NCBI RefSeq assembly: GCF_002251855.1
Contig: NZ_NOXW01000020.1
Coordinates: 744,001 to 808,000 of the forward strand
DNA from: Rhodoferax sp. TH121
GTDB taxonomy: Bacteria > Pseudomonadota > Gammaproteobacteria > Burkholderiales > Burkholderiaceae_C
Direction: 5' to 3'
Length of the DNA: 64,000 bases
Shown: positions 41,907-51,587 of the stretch, in pieces
Numbering within the stretch: the first letter of the stretch is position 1
How the letters are laid out: each line of letters begins with the position of its first letter
The notes under the pieces: model-generated
What the model was told of the DNA's origin: nothing
Seen by the model: only the letters and a program-made list of their open reading frames with translations
Databases searched by the model: none
Program-made: the position numbers and the translations under genes

Positions 41907-44383
41907 CAACGATCTCTACCCCGACCGTGCAAACCCCCGTGAACTTTGAATTTGACGCGCCCGGCCGCGACCTCGAATCCCTGAAACGTTCCATCGCCAA
42001 CAAACTCATGTTCGTGGTGGGCAAAGACCCGGAAGCCGCCCGCCCCGAAGACTGGCTGCATGCGGCGGCCTACGCTGTACGTGACCAGCTGGTCGAGCGC
42101 TGGATGACCACCACCCGCGCCCAGTACGCCCAGGACGCCAAGCGCGTGTACTACCTCAGCATGGAGTTTTTGATCGGCCGCACATTCAGCAATGCCATGC
42201 TGGCCGTGGGCCTGCGCGAGCGGGTCAAACAAGCCTTGGCGGATTTTGGTGTGGACATCGACGCGGTCACCGAGCTGGAACCCGACGCTGCTTTGGGCAA
42301 CGGTGGATTGGGCCGACTGGCAGCGTGCTTTCTGGATTCCATGGCCACGCTCAACATTCCCGGTTTTGGCTACGGCATCCGCTATGACTACGGCATGTTC
42401 AAGCAAACCATTGTGGACGGCCGGCAGGTTGAAGTGCCCGACTACTGGCTCACCCACGGCAACCCTTGGGAGTTTCCGCGCCCTGAGGTGACCTACCGCG
42501 TGCAGTTTGGCGGCCATGTGATCAAAGAGGGTGAGGTCTACAAGTGGGTGGACAGCCACGATGTGCAGGCCATGGCCTATGACACCATCATTCCCGGCTA
42601 CGCCACCAAGGCCACCAACACCTTGCGCCTGTGGTCTGCCAAGGCCACGCAAGAGATTGACTTGGGCGCCTTCAACCGCGGCAACTACATGGCGGCGGTG
42701 GAGACCAAAAATCACTCCGAGAACGTCTCTCGCGTGCTCTACCCGGACGACTCCACGCCCTCGGGCCGCGAGCTGCGCTTGCACCAGGAATACTTCTTCT
42801 GCAGCGCCAGCGTGCAAGACTTGCTGCGGCGGTATCTGCGCACGCACAACAACTTTGAGAACCTGCCCAACAAGGTCAGCATCCACCTCAATGACACGCA
42901 CCCGGTGTTGGCCATTCCTGAACTCATGCGCTTGTTGCTGGACGAGCACCACCTGCCTTGGGCCGACGCCTGGCGCCTGTGCCAAGGCGTGTTCAGCTAC
43001 ACCAACCACACCCTCATGCACGAGGCGCTGGAGACCTGGCCGGTGGAGATGATGGGCCGCATCCTGCCTCGCCACCTGCAGATCATTTACGACATCAACG
43101 CCCAGTTTTTGCACCAGATTTCGCTGCGCGGCGGCAGCCCCGAGCTGTTGCGCAAGGTCAGCTTGGTGGACGAGGCGGGCGAGCGCCGCGTGCGCATGGC
43201 CTACCTGGCTGTCATCACCAGCCACTCGGTCAATGGCGTGTCGGCCTTGCACTCCGAGCTGATGAAGGAAAGCATCTTCTTTGACTTTGCCAAGCTCTGG
43301 CCCGAGCGCTTCAACAACAAAACCAACGGCATCACCCCGCGCCGCTGGCTGGCGCAGGCCAACCCCGCCTTGTCGGCCGTGCTGGACAAGCAGGTCGGCA
43401 CTGGCTGGCGCCGTGACCTGACCCAGCTCAGCGGCCTGAACGCGGTGCTGACGCAACCCAAAGTCATCGAGGCCTTCCAGGGCGCCAAGCTCGCCAACAA
43501 GCAGCGTCTCGCCGCCTGGGTGCAGGCCAATATGGGCCTGACCGTCCCCACCGATGCGCTCTACGACGTGCAAGTCAAGCGCATTCACGAATACAAGCGC
43601 CAGCTGCTCAATGTGCTGCATGTCATCACCCGCTACCTGCGCATCATCCACAACCCCGGCGCGGTGACGGTGCCTCGCGTGGTAGTGTTTGCGGGCAAGG
43701 CCGCATCGGCCTACCACATGGCCAAGCAGATCATTCACCTGATCAACAGCGTGGCCAAGGTGGTGAACAACGACCCGCGCGTGGGTAACCTGCTCAAGGT
43801 GGTGTTCATCCCCAACTACAGCGTGAGCCTTGCCGAACGCATCATCCCGGCGGCTGATTTGTCGGAGCAAATCTCCACCGCGGGCACGGAGGCATCAGGC
43901 ACCGGCAATATGAAGTTCGCCCTGAACGGTGCGCTCACCATCGGCACGCTGGACGGGGCCAACGTCGAAATCCTGGAGAACGTGGGTGCCGACAACATCT
44001 TTATCTTCGGCCTGACCACGCCGCAAGTGGCCGCAACCCGCGCCGCGGGCTACCAGCCACGCGCGATTGCCGAGGGCAACGCCGAGCTGACGGCGGTGCT
44101 CGAAGCCATCCGCGATGGCGTCTTCAGCCCCGATGAGCCCGGCCGCTTCCAGGCCATCTATGATCTGCTGGTGAACTGGGGCGACCACTACCTGCTGCTG
44201 GCCGACTATGCGGCCTACATTGCCGCACAAGAGCAGGTGGATGTGGCTTACCAAAACAAGGAAGCCTGGACCATCAAAGCCCTGCGCAACGTGGCTGCTA
44301 TGGGCCCGTTCTCTGCGGACCGTACGATTGGCGAATACGCAGACAAGATCTGGAAAAGCAAGCCGCTCGAACTGGCGAGCTAG
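41903..44383 (+). CDS. glgP: Glycogen/starch alpha-glucan phosphorylase
   Basis: An 826-residue GT35 phosphorylase. The pyridoxal-phosphate Lys lies in [17 protein letters not shown]; other signatures are [18 protein letters not shown] and [13 protein letters not shown]. It releases glucose-1-phosphate from glycogen ends. It overlaps glgA by four bases, so synthase and phosphorylase are co-translated, with turnover controlled by allostery rather than by separate transcription. Repeat copy F follows 12 bases after the stop. Confidence 0.96.
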   Translation: MTTISTPTVQTPVNFEFDAPGRDLESLKRSIANKLMFVVGKDPEAARPEDWLHAAAYAVRDQLVERWMTTTRAQYAQDAKRVYYLSMEFLIGRTFSNAMLAVGLRERVKQALADFGVDIDAVTELEPDAALGNGGLGRLAACFLDSMATLNIPGFGYGIRYDYGMFKQTIVDGRQVEVPDYWLTHGNPWEFPRPEVTYRVQFGGHVIKEGEVYKWVDSHDVQAMAYDTIIPGYATKATNTLRLWSAKATQEIDLGAFNRGNYMAAVETKNHSENVSRVLYPDDSTPSGRELRLHQEYFFCSASVQDLLRRYLRTHNNFENLPNKVSIHLNDTHPVLAIPELMRLLLDEHHLPWADAWRLCQGVFSYTNHTLMHEALETWPVEMMGRILPRHLQIIYDINAQFLHQISLRGGSPELLRKVSLVDEAGERRVRMAYLAVITSHSVNGVSALHSELMKESIFFDFAKLWPERFNNKTNGITPRRWLAQANPALSAVLDKQVGTGWRRDLTQLSGLNAVLTQPKVIEAFQGAKLANKQRLAAWVQANMGLTVPTDALYDVQVKRIHEYKRQLLNVLHVITRYLRIIHNPGAVTVPRVVVFAGKAASAYHMAKQIIHLINSVAKVVNNDPRVGNLLKVVFIPNYSVSLAERIIPAADLSEQISTAGTEASGTGNMKFALNGALTIGTLDGANVEILENVGADNIFIFGLTTPQVAATRAAGYQPRAIAEGNAELTAVLEAIRDGVFSPDEPGRFQAIYDLLVNWGDHYLLLADYAAYIAAQEQVDVAYQNKEAWTIKALRNVAAMGPFSADRTIGEYADKIWKSKPLELAS

Positions 44384-44394
44384 GTGGCGGACAG

Positions 44395-44466
44395 GGCCAA
44401 TTTCACAAGAAGTTGGCCTCTCGCCCCCGTGGATACTGCGCAAGCAGCTATCAATTAGATAGTGCT
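44395..44466 (+). repeat. Dispersed 3'-end repeat, copy F (most complete)
   Basis: GGCCAA and TTGGCC arms enclose a 12-base loop (hairpin 1), then GGATACTGCGCAAGCAGC with the CTGC-GCAA-GCAG stem (hairpin 2), then GCTAT...ATAGT (hairpin 3). It starts 12 bases after glgP and has the same orientation. Confidence 0.88.
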
Positions 44467-44747
44467 CAGGCGTTTCGCCAGAGTATGTAGCTGCCTAGCA
44501 GCGCAATGTTTCCCACGACGGACAGCCAGAAAACCATCTGAAAACTCCGCTTCGCTGTCTTGTGCCGCAGCACCCGCTGGGCCAGCCACGCGGCAGGCCA
44601 GCCACCCAACAGGCTGAGCAAGTGCAAGGTGTTTTCCGGGGTGCGCCACTGGCCGGTGCGGGCAGCGTATTTGTCGCGCGCGTAGAGCGCGAAGGTGAGC
44701 AGATTAAGGGTGGCCCAGGCGGCAAGCCACAGGGCCACGGCGGACAC
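44466..44747 (-). CDS. DUF1294 membrane protein
   Basis: A 93-residue protein with three hydrophobic segments and the DUF1294 signature: YARDKYAARTGQWRTPENTL, LLSLLGGWPAAWLAQRVLRH and KTAKRSFQMVFWL. Function unknown; longer relatives carry a cold-shock domain, absent here. It begins with GTG immediately after the yebC stop codon, so it is probably expressed from the yebC transcript. Confidence 0.85.
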   Translation of the reverse strand: MSAVALWLAAWATLNLLTFALYARDKYAARTGQWRTPENTLHLLSLLGGWPAAWLAQRVLRHKTAKRSFQMVFWLSVVGNIALLGSYILWRNA

Positions 44748-45461
44748 TTATCCGCCCAGCGCCACGTAGACGTTCTGCACGTCGTCGTTGCCGTCAATCG
44801 CGGCGAGGAAGGCTTCGACTTCTTCCAGCGCTTCGGCGCTGAGGCTACTGGGGTCTACGGGGTTTTTGGCCTTGTAGCCCAGCTTGGCGGACAGCACGTT
44901 GAAGCCGAAGTTGGGCAGGGCGCGGCTCACCAGGTCCAGGTCGGTCGGGTCGGTGTAGAAGACGGTGTTGCCTTCTTCGTCGCCGGGCTCAAAGTCTTGG
45001 GCACCGGCTTCGATGGCCGCCACTTCAGCATCCGAGTCGGCGGCGGTGGGGGCGGCTTCGATCATGCCCAGGTGGTTGAAGTCCCAGGCCACCGAGCCGC
45101 TGGTGCCGAGCTGGCCCTTGCGGAACAACACGCGCATCTCGGGGGCGGTGCGCTTCACGTTGTCGGTCAGGCATTCCACCATCACGGCCACTTGGTGCGG
45201 GGCAAAGCCTTCGTAAATCACGTGTTCGTAGTTGACGACTTCACCGGTCAGGCCTGCCCCCTTTTTGATGGCGCGGTCCAGCGTGTCCTTGGGCATGGAG
45301 ACCTTGCGGGCCTGCTCCACCACCAGGCGCAGCTTGGCGTTGGCGGCGGGGTCAGCACCGCCGCGAGCGGCCACCGTAATTTCTTTCACCAGCTTGGTAA
45401 ACAGCCGGCCTTTGGCATCGGCCACCAGGGCCTTGCCCTTTGCTTTCCATTGCGCGCCCAT
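44748..45461 (-). CDS. yebC: YebC/PmpR-family transcriptional regulator/translation factor
   Basis: A 237-residue YebC/TACO1 protein. It has the usual N-terminal [20 protein letters not shown] and [20 protein letters not shown], the central [20 protein letters not shown], and an acidic C-terminal third. Family members were described as DNA-binding regulators and more recently as ribosome-associated factors for difficult peptide bonds. ATG 45461 begins the conserved MGAQWKAKG. It is followed by the DUF1294 gene with no gap. Confidence 0.95.
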   Translation of the reverse strand: MGAQWKAKGKALVADAKGRLFTKLVKEITVAARGGADPAANAKLRLVVEQARKVSMPKDTLDRAIKKGAGLTGEVVNYEHVIYEGFAPHQVAVMVECLTDNVKRTAPEMRVLFRKGQLGTSGSVAWDFNHLGMIEAAPTAADSDAEVAAIEAGAQDFEPGDEEGNTVFYTDPTDLDLVSRALPNFGFNVLSAKLGYKAKNPVDPSSLSAEALEEVEAFLAAIDGNDDVQNVYVALGG

Positions 45462-45492
45462 AGCGAGTCTTTCTGAGTTGTTCGGGGGAATT

Positions 45493-46560
45493 TTACTTGG
45501 CAGGCTGCGCGGGCAGAGCCGCGCTGCTGCTGCGCCACTGGGCGATGCGCAGCTCCACCTGCGTGTGGAAGGCGTAGCTGGCCAGCAGCGCCAGCGCCCA
45601 GGCCACCGCGGTGAAGGGCAGGGCCCAATCGGTGTCGCCAATCTCCAGCACCGCCCACAGTGCGTTCGCCAATAGCAACACCGAGAAGTGCACCAGAAAC
45701 AGCGCGTAGGAGCTGTTGCTGAGGCGGCGCACCCAGGCGTCCACCCGGCGCGGCAGGTGCATTGGTGTGCTGCCAAAACTGGCTAGCACAGTGGACACGC
45801 CCAGGGCCAGCGCAATGCGCTCGCGGAACTCCAGTGCCAGCGCACCCAGCCCGGCGGACACGGTGCCCAGGTACAGCGCCAGCGCGTAGCCGCTGTGGCG
45901 TGTGCGCAGCCCAGCCCACCACGCCAGCGCGCCCAGGCCGTAGGCGCCAAAGAAGTACAGGGCCCAGACGTCGTAGTCCGCATCCAGGTTGAACCAGGTG
46001 AGCGAGGCCACCGCCATAGCGGCCACCAGCGCACAGGCGACCCAGCGATTGCCGCGCGACAACCACAGGAGCAGTGCCAACAGGGCGTAGAGCTGGAAGT
46101 CGATGGCCACATACCAGACGCCGGCCGACAACGAGTCCACCCCCAGCACGCTGTGCAGCAGGCTGGCGTGGGCCAGCCACTGGGCCAACTGGGGGGAGGC
46201 GGGCACCAGGTCGCCGTCCAGATGCGGGCGGGCCAAGGCCGAGCACAACACGGTGATCAGCAAGGCTGCCACAAAGGGCAGCACCAGCCGTTCGTAACGC
46301 TGCCACAGGGTGCGCAGCAGGCCTTGGCGCAGGCCACCCTGGCCCAGGCTGCGTGCTGCCAGGTAGCCGGCCACGACCAAAAACACCTGCACCGCCATGC
46401 GGGCGTAGTCGATGAACCAGGCCGCTACCTCGGGGGCGGCTTGGGCGGTGGCGTCAGAAAGGGGGCCGTAGAGAGCGAAGTGGTGCAGGACGATGAACTG
46501 GGCAGCCACAATTTTGAGCAGGTCGATCAGGCGGTAGGCAGGGCGTTGCAGCGGCATCAA
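45493..46560 (-). CDS. OafA/YrhL-type membrane acyltransferase
   Basis: A 355-residue acyltransferase_3 family protein with about ten hydrophobic helices. The conserved first helix carries [20 protein letters not shown] and a later helix has [19 protein letters not shown]. Members acylate surface polysaccharides, lipid A or peptidoglycan precursors. There are no polysaccharide genes nearby, so the acceptor is unknown. Confidence 0.85.
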   Translation of the reverse strand: MMPLQRPAYRLIDLLKIVAAQFIVLHHFALYGPLSDATAQAAPEVAAWFIDYARMAVQVFLVVAGYLAARSLGQGGLRQGLLRTLWQRYERLVLPFVAALLITVLCSALARPHLDGDLVPASPQLAQWLAHASLLHSVLGVDSLSAGVWYVAIDFQLYALLALLLWLSRGNRWVACALVAAMAVASLTWFNLDADYDVWALYFFGAYGLGALAWWAGLRTRHSGYALALYLGTVSAGLGALALEFRERIALALGVSTVLASFGSTPMHLPRRVDAWVRRLSNSSYALFLVHFSVLLLANALWAVLEIGDTDWALPFTAVAWALALLASYAFHTQVELRIAQWRSSSAALPAQPAK

Positions 46561-46600
46561 ATCAAAAAAACAAAGCGCGCGCCTGCAAAAGCGCAGGCGC

Positions 46601-47524
46601 CTAGTTCATCGTGTACAGGGGGATGTCCTTGGCCGTGGCCAGGGCGTCCAGTTGTTGGCGGGTTTTGCCGGCCAGGTAGGCGGCGATGGCCGTGTGCGTC
46701 TCGGGGGCGAACATGGCCAGAATGTGCGATTGTCGCAGACCCACTTCGGCCGCCAGCGCCGCGGCAAAGTGCGGCTCCAGCGCGGCCAGCGCCACACGGC
46801 CGTCTTGGCAGGGGTAGACCCGGTAGCCCGCATGGCCGCCACCCACCGCGGCGCCGGGGGCTGTCAGGCCCCAGGTGCGCGGCAGCGCCAGGTAGCCCGC
46901 CGCCGCCGACAGCGCTACCTCTTGAACCACGCCCTTGCCCTTTTGCAGCTGCAGAAGCCGTGCCTGCAGCACGGCTTCTGAGGCCATGAGCGAGCCCGCC
47001 ATGTCCGCATACAGCGTGGGCGGCAGGTCCAGGCCGGTGACCAAATCGTTTTCGGCCAGGTAGGTCAGGTCGTGGCCGGGCTCCTCAGCGCGGGCGCCGG
47101 GGGCGCCCACGATGGCTACCAGGCTGAGCTGGGGGTACTGCTTGTGTAGCGCTTTCCACTCCAGCCCCAGCTTCTTCAGGGCCGAGGGGCGAAACGATGT
47201 GAGCAGCACATCGGTCTTGGCCAGTGCCCGGTGCAGGGCCTTTTGGCCGGCTTCGGTTTTGAGGTCGGCGTGGCTGACCTTCATGCCTGCGTGCATCACG
47301 TCGTAGGCGGCGCGGTTGTACAGGCCCATGGGGTCGCCACTCGTGCCCTTGGGGGCGCTGGGGTGGGGCGGCGGCTCCAGCTTGGTGCAGCTCGCGCCCA
47401 TGTCGCGGCAGCGCATCAGGGCGGCGGGCCCCGGCAGGTTCAGCGCCAGGCTGAGGATGCGCACGCCCTTGAGCGGGCGCAGGGCGGACGTTTTGGTGGC
47501 GGCGATGGGGGGCTTGGTGTTCAT
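46601..47524 (-). CDS. CaiB/BaiF-type CoA-transferase family protein
   Basis: A 307-residue family III CoA-transferase or 2-methylacyl-CoA racemase homologue: LKGVRILSLALNLPGPAALM, GHDLTYLAENDLVTG (with the catalytic-type Asp) and CQDGRVALAALEPHF. Family members usually have 360-400 residues, so this is short, mainly in the C-terminal region. The racemase/transferase subtype is uncertain. Repeat copy G lies just upstream of its start. Confidence 0.82.
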   Translation of the reverse strand: MNTKPPIAATKTSALRPLKGVRILSLALNLPGPAALMRCRDMGASCTKLEPPPHPSAPKGTSGDPMGLYNRAAYDVMHAGMKVSHADLKTEAGQKALHRALAKTDVLLTSFRPSALKKLGLEWKALHKQYPQLSLVAIVGAPGARAEEPGHDLTYLAENDLVTGLDLPPTLYADMAGSLMASEAVLQARLLQLQKGKGVVQEVALSAAAGYLALPRTWGLTAPGAAVGGGHAGYRVYPCQDGRVALAALEPHFAAALAAEVGLRQSHILAMFAPETHTAIAAYLAGKTRQQLDALATAKDIPLYTMN

Positions 47525-47528
47525 GAAT

Positions 47529-47590
47529 TTGCTATCAAAATAGAAGCTGCTTGCGCAGGGGGTGCGGGCTTTGGAGGCTATTTTGATACC
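47529..47590 (-). repeat. Dispersed 3'-end repeat, copy G
   Basis: Minus-strand CTGCGCAAGCAGC core, flanked by an extra long inverted repeat: TATCAAAATAG (47533-47543) and CTATTTTGATA (47578-47588). It begins 6 bases after the flavodoxin stop, in its orientation. Confidence 0.8.
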
Positions 47591-47596
47591 AAAACG

Positions 47597-48055
47597 CTAG
47601 CCCGCTGTCGCCAGTTGGACTGCCCAGGCTTTGAGCCAGGCCACGGCATCGTCTTCGGGCTGGCTGGTTTCCATGGCGTCCAGCCCGCAGATCTCGCCCA
47701 CGCGCTGGGCGCCCAGGTCACGCAGGCGCTCGTCAAACTGCTTGCCGCCGCCCAGGTAGCTATCACCATAGCTGCTGTCACCCAGCGCCACCAGGCCGTA
47801 GCGCACATGGCCCAGGTACTTGGCCTGCGCGTCCAGCGAATGGAACAGCGCCTGTGCGTTGTCGGGCACATCGCCCACGCCGGTGGTGCTAGTGCAAATG
47901 ATAAAGGTGCCGGGCTGGTCGAACACGGTGATGTCCAGCCCGTCCATGGGCAGCACGTCGATAGTGGCGCCTATGTCGTCGGCGCAGAACTGCAGGGCTT
48001 GGGCGACGCTGCTGGCATTGCCATGCATGGTGCCCACGAGGATGGTGATCTGCAT
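47597..48055 (-). CDS. Flavodoxin (MioC-like)
   Basis: A 152-residue flavodoxin-fold FMN protein. The phosphate loop GTMHGNAS at about residues 8-15 and the two flavin loops STTGVGDVPDN and LGDSSYGDSYLGGG are present. MioC-like flavodoxins donate electrons to enzymes such as biotin synthase; the partner here is unknown. A weak purine-rich ribosome site precedes the ATG. It is divergent from the exonuclease gene. Confidence 0.9.
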   Translation of the reverse strand: MQITILVGTMHGNASSVAQALQFCADDIGATIDVLPMDGLDITVFDQPGTFIICTSTTGVGDVPDNAQALFHSLDAQAKYLGHVRYGLVALGDSSYGDSYLGGGKQFDERLRDLGAQRVGEICGLDAMETSQPEDDAVAWLKAWAVQLATAG

Positions 48056-48161
48056 ACGAAGAGGTGAAAGAAGCAGAGGAAAGGGGGATTGGCGCCGATG
48101 GTAGCGGCAATAATGTCGGCCTACCCGGCAACGGGATTCCCGTCATTTGCAGGTGCCCCCC

Positions 48162-49238
48162 GTGACCCAACCCCAAGATTCGCAGCTGGGCTTTGCCTTT
48201 TTGGCCGAGCTGCCCACCCTGGACCTCGCGCCGCCCAAGCGCACAGCCCGCGCGGCCAAGGCCGCCCCCAAAGCCCCAAGCAGCAAAGCCGCCCCTGCAC
48301 CCACCCCGTCAGCACCAGCCGCACCGGCTCCCGCGCTGGACGCCGAAGCCATGGCCCAGGCGCTGGAAGCCCACCCCGACTACCGGGTGCAGCGCCGCCT
48401 GGTGCCCCGGCTCGATTGGCCCGGTACGGCGCAGGGCGAGGTCAAACGCATCCTGGTGCTGGACACCGAAACCACCGGCTTGGATCAGGCACGCGAAAAA
48501 ATCATCGAACTCGCGTTGCTGCGCGTGGACGTGGACACCGCCACCGGCCTGCCCGTGGGCGCGGTGAAGGTGTACGACGGTCTGGAAGACCCGGGCAAGC
48601 CGATTCCGCCCGAGGTGGTGGCGATCACCGGCATCACCGATGCCGATGTGCAAGGCCAGGCGCTGGACGAAGCCCGTGTGGCGGAGCTGCTAGAGGGCGT
48701 GGACGTGGTGATTGCCCACAACGCGGGCTTTGACCGCCCCTTTGTGGAGAGCCGCCTACCCGCGTTTGCCAAGGTGGCCTGGGCCTGTTCGTTTGCCGAT
48801 ATCGACTGGAAAGCCCAGGGCCGCAGCTCGGCCAAGTTGGAGAGCCTGGCCCAAGCGCTGGGCTTGTTTTATGACGCCCACCGGGCCGAGATGGACTGCC
48901 ACGCGCTCTTGGCGGTGCTGGCCGCACCGTTGCCGCAAGGGCGTTGCACTGCGCTGGCCCACCTGCTGGAGGCGGCCCGCAACCCCAGCTACCGCCTGAG
49001 CGCAACCAACGCCCCCTTCGAGGCCAAAGACCTGCTCAAAGCGCGCGGCTACCGTTGGAACGCCGACCAGCGCGTCTGGGCCACGCGGCTGAGCGATGAC
49101 GCCGCGCTGCATGCCGAATTCGACTGGCTGCGCGGTGAGGTCTACAACCACCGCCACGCTGCGGTACAGATCGAGAAGCTGGACGCGCTGGCCAAGTACT
49201 CGGCCCGCAGTGGCCTCACCAGCCACCATCAGCTCTAG
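48162..49238 (+). CDS. DEDDh 3'-5' exonuclease domain protein
   Basis: About 358 residues. A low-complexity Ala/Pro/Lys-rich N-terminal region (roughly 15-60) precedes a DnaQ-like exonuclease domain with all acidic motifs: LVLDTETTGLD, HNAGFDRPF and AEMDCHALL. The C-terminal region holds a separate module (ARGYRWNADQRVWATRLS). It resembles DNA polymerase III epsilon paralogues that act in repair rather than in the replisome. The start is uncertain among GTG 48162 and 48153; 48162 has an AGGTG ribosome site. Confidence 0.88.
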   Translation: MTQPQDSQLGFAFLAELPTLDLAPPKRTARAAKAAPKAPSSKAAPAPTPSAPAAPAPALDAEAMAQALEAHPDYRVQRRLVPRLDWPGTAQGEVKRILVLDTETTGLDQAREKIIELALLRVDVDTATGLPVGAVKVYDGLEDPGKPIPPEVVAITGITDADVQGQALDEARVAELLEGVDVVIAHNAGFDRPFVESRLPAFAKVAWACSFADIDWKAQGRSSAKLESLAQALGLFYDAHRAEMDCHALLAVLAAPLPQGRCTALAHLLEAARNPSYRLSATNAPFEAKDLLKARGYRWNADQRVWATRLSDDAALHAEFDWLRGEVYNHRHAAVQIEKLDALAKYSARSGLTSHHQL

Positions 49239-49246
49239 GCGCTGCC

Positions 49247-49840
49247 GTGGCTGACCCCCAACAAGGGCTGCTGCAGAGCGTGCAGCTGGGCGTGGCCCGC
49301 AAGGTGCAGATCAGCAGGCGCAGCATCCTCACCGCCATCCACAAGACCCCGGTAGCCGGCCCGGTACCCGTGCAGCCGCTAGGTTTGCTGGGCGATGAGC
49401 AGGCCGACCTTTCGGTGCACGGCGGGCTGGACAAGGCGGTGTATGCCTACCCCAGCGAGCACTACGCCTTTTGGCAGCAGGCCCGGCGCGAGGCCGGCGT
49501 GGCCGACATGGACGATGCCTTGCCGTTTGGCAGCATGGGCGAGAACCTCACGCTGCGCGGCCTGCTGGAGACCGATGTGTGGGTGGGCGACGTGCTGCGT
49601 TTTGCCCACTGCGCGCTGCGCGTGGTGCAGCCGCGTGAACCCTGCTTCAAGTTCAACGCCGCCATGGGCTTCAACACCGCCGTCAAGGCCATGGCGCTGA
49701 GCGGGCGCTGTGGCTTCTACCTGGCGGTGAACGAGCCTGGCAGCGTGCAGGCGGGTGAATCCTTCACGGTGGAGCCTGGCCCGCGCCAGATGGGCATTCC
49801 AGAGCTCTTCAAAGCCAAACTTTTCAAACATCTGCGCTGA
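49247..49840 (+). CDS. MOSC-domain protein (YiiM-like)
   Basis: A 197-residue MOSC domain protein. It has GDEQADLSVHGGLDKAVYAY, FGSMGENLTLRG and the conserved Cys in QPREPCFKFN. Homologues such as YiiM detoxify N-hydroxylated bases with a molybdenum cofactor. It begins with GTG 8 bases after the exonuclease stop and is followed 4 bases later by the EamA gene, so the three probably form one transcription unit. Confidence 0.9.
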   Translation: MADPQQGLLQSVQLGVARKVQISRRSILTAIHKTPVAGPVPVQPLGLLGDEQADLSVHGGLDKAVYAYPSEHYAFWQQARREAGVADMDDALPFGSMGENLTLRGLLETDVWVGDVLRFAHCALRVVQPREPCFKFNAAMGFNTAVKAMALSGRCGFYLAVNEPGSVQAGESFTVEPGPRQMGIPELFKAKLFKHLR

Positions 49841-49844
49841 ACGC

Positions 49845-50711
49845 ATGGGCTCCCTCGCTTCTTTCACCCCCTTGTTCTTTGTGGCGCTGTGGAGCACCGG
49901 CTTCATCGGTGCCAAGTTTGGCCTGCCCGATGCGCAGCCGCTGACGTTTCTGAGCCTGCGCTACGCCATCGTGTTGGTGCTGATGGGGGCGCTGGCCTGG
50001 GCCACGCGCGCGCCCTGGCCGCGTACAGCGCGGGAGTGGCTGCACATCGGTGTGTCGGGCCTGCTGGTGCATGCGGTGTACCTGGGGGGTGTGTTCATTG
50101 CCATTGGCCACGGCCTGCCAGCTGGTGTGACGGCGCTGGTGGTGGGGCTGCAGCCGGTGCTCACGGCACTGGGGGCCGGTGCCTTGTTGGGCGAACGGGT
50201 GCGACCCGTGCAGTGGCTGGGTCTGGCGCTGGGCTTTGTGGGGGTGGGTTTGGTGGTGGCGCACAAGGTGGGGGCCGGTGCAAGCGGTGATGCCTTGCTC
50301 GGCATGCTGCTGCCGGTGGTGGTGGCGTTGCTGGCGATCACTGCGGGCACCCTGTACCAGAAGCGCTATTGCCAGTCGTTTGATCTGCGCACCGGCTCCG
50401 TGATCCAGTTTCTGCCGAGCTTGGTGGCCACGCTGCTGGTGGCCGGCCTGACCGAGACCCTGCAGGTGCGCTGGACGGGTGCGTTTGTGTTTGCGCTGGC
50501 CTGGCTGGTGCTGGTGCTCTCGCTGGGCGCGGTGAGTCTGCTCAATGTGTTGATTCGCAGTGGCAGCGCGGTCAATGTCGCCAGCCTGTTTTACCTGGTG
50601 CCACCGTGCACGGCGCTGATTGCCTGGGCCCTGTTTGGCGAAACGCTGACCGGCCTGGCTCTGCTGGGCATGGGCGTGACGGTGTTTGGCGTGTGGCTGG
50701 CGCGCAAGTGA
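49845..50711 (+). CDS. EamA/DMT-family transporter
   Basis: A 288-residue inner-membrane protein with about ten helices and two EamA halves: FVALWSTGFIGAKFGLPDAQ at the start, and NVASLFYLVPPCTALIAWAL followed by FGETLTGLALLG near the end. The substrate is unknown. ATG 49845 is used; the earlier open frame overlaps the MOSC gene. Repeat copy H follows 12 bases after the stop. Confidence 0.9.
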   Translation: MGSLASFTPLFFVALWSTGFIGAKFGLPDAQPLTFLSLRYAIVLVLMGALAWATRAPWPRTAREWLHIGVSGLLVHAVYLGGVFIAIGHGLPAGVTALVVGLQPVLTALGAGALLGERVRPVQWLGLALGFVGVGLVVAHKVGAGASGDALLGMLLPVVVALLAITAGTLYQKRYCQSFDLRTGSVIQFLPSLVATLLVAGLTETLQVRWTGAFVFALAWLVLVLSLGAVSLLNVLIRSGSAVNVASLFYLVPPCTALIAWALFGETLTGLALLGMGVTVFGVWLARK

Positions 50712-50723
50712 TGGTGTCTTAGT

Positions 50724-50790
50724 GAAAGTCGGCTCTAGCCCTTGTGGAATATGCGCGAACAGCTATTGAATAAATAGCAAATTGGTGCCA
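50724..50790 (+). repeat. Dispersed 3'-end repeat, copy H
   Basis: CTCTAGCCC, then ATGCGCGAACAGC and a perfect GCTAT/ATAGC hairpin. It lies 12 bases after the EamA stop, same orientation. The GNRA stem is weakened (C opposite A) as in copy C. Confidence 0.8.
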
Positions 50791-50900
50791 CTCGGCCGGT
50801 GCGCAGTAGAGCGCCTGGCGCCAGGGTTTCAGTTTCCTTTCACTGCTTTACCTAGCTTTCCCTATTGCGGCAGCGGCGGGCACCGCGCACCATTCTTCCC

Positions 50901-51587
50901 ATGCAGTTGTTATTGGTGGAAGACGATCTGGACCTGGTGGATGCGCTGAGCCGCGTGCTCGCCTCGCGCGGCCTGGCGCCGGTGTGCTGCGCCGATGGGC
51001 AGGAGGCCCTGGCCCTGGTGCGCAAGCGCAGCTTCGACGTGATCGTGCTGGACCTGAGTCTGCCGGGCATGGACGGGCTGGAGGTGCTGCAGCGCATCCG
51101 CGACGCAGGCATGCGCGTGCCGGTATTGGTCGTCACCGCCCGGGGCACCCCGGTCGAGCGTGTGCAGGGCCTCACCGTGGGTGCCGACGACTACCTCACC
51201 AAACCCTTTGACACTGAAGAGCTGGTGGCCCGCATCAAAGCCCTGGTCCGGCGCAGCCAGGGCGTGGAGGAATTCCGCTGCGGCCATCTGCAGCTGGATA
51301 CAGTCACCGGAGCCGTGTTGCGCTCGGGCCGCCCGCTGGACATTGCCCCGCGGGAGGCCGCCATGCTGCGCACCCTGATGACCCGTCCGGGCCGCCCGGT
51401 CTCGCGCGATGACCTGTTTGCTGCCGTGTTTGGCGACGACGCCAGCCAGCAGGCCGACGCGGTGGACGTGCTGGCCCACCGCCTGCGCAAGCGCCTGCTG
51501 GGCACGGGCACCACGTTGCTCACCATGCGGGGCGTGGGTTACCTGCTGGTCGACGAGCTGGCCAGTCCGGCGCAGGAGCCCGCATGA
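50901..51587 (+). CDS. OmpR-family response regulator (TctD-like)
   Basis: A 228-residue response regulator. The receiver domain (MQLLLVEDDLDLVDALSRVL) has acidic pocket D8/D9, phospho-acceptor Asp at about 51 (VIVLDLSLPGMDG), Thr79 and Lys101 (YLTKPF). The C-terminal OmpR winged helix is PREAAMLRTLMTRPGRPVSR and ends TMRGVGYLL. It overlaps the histidine kinase by four bases (ATGA). It probably controls the downstream ABC transporter. Confidence 0.93.
   Translation: MQLLLVEDDLDLVDALSRVLASRGLAPVCCADGQEALALVRKRSFDVIVLDLSLPGMDGLEVLQRIRDAGMRVPVLVVTARGTPVERVQGLTVGADDYLTKPFDTEELVARIKALVRRSQGVEEFRCGHLQLDTVTGAVLRSGRPLDIAPREAAMLRTLMTRPGRPVSRDDLFAAVFGDDASQQADAVDVLAHRLRKRLLGTGTTLLTMRGVGYLLVDELASPAQEPA

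Noticed and set aside
41897..43870. 657-codon frame antisense to glgP
   Set aside because: Same cause: third-position GC bias in glgP opens the opposite frame. The translation has no recognisable family.
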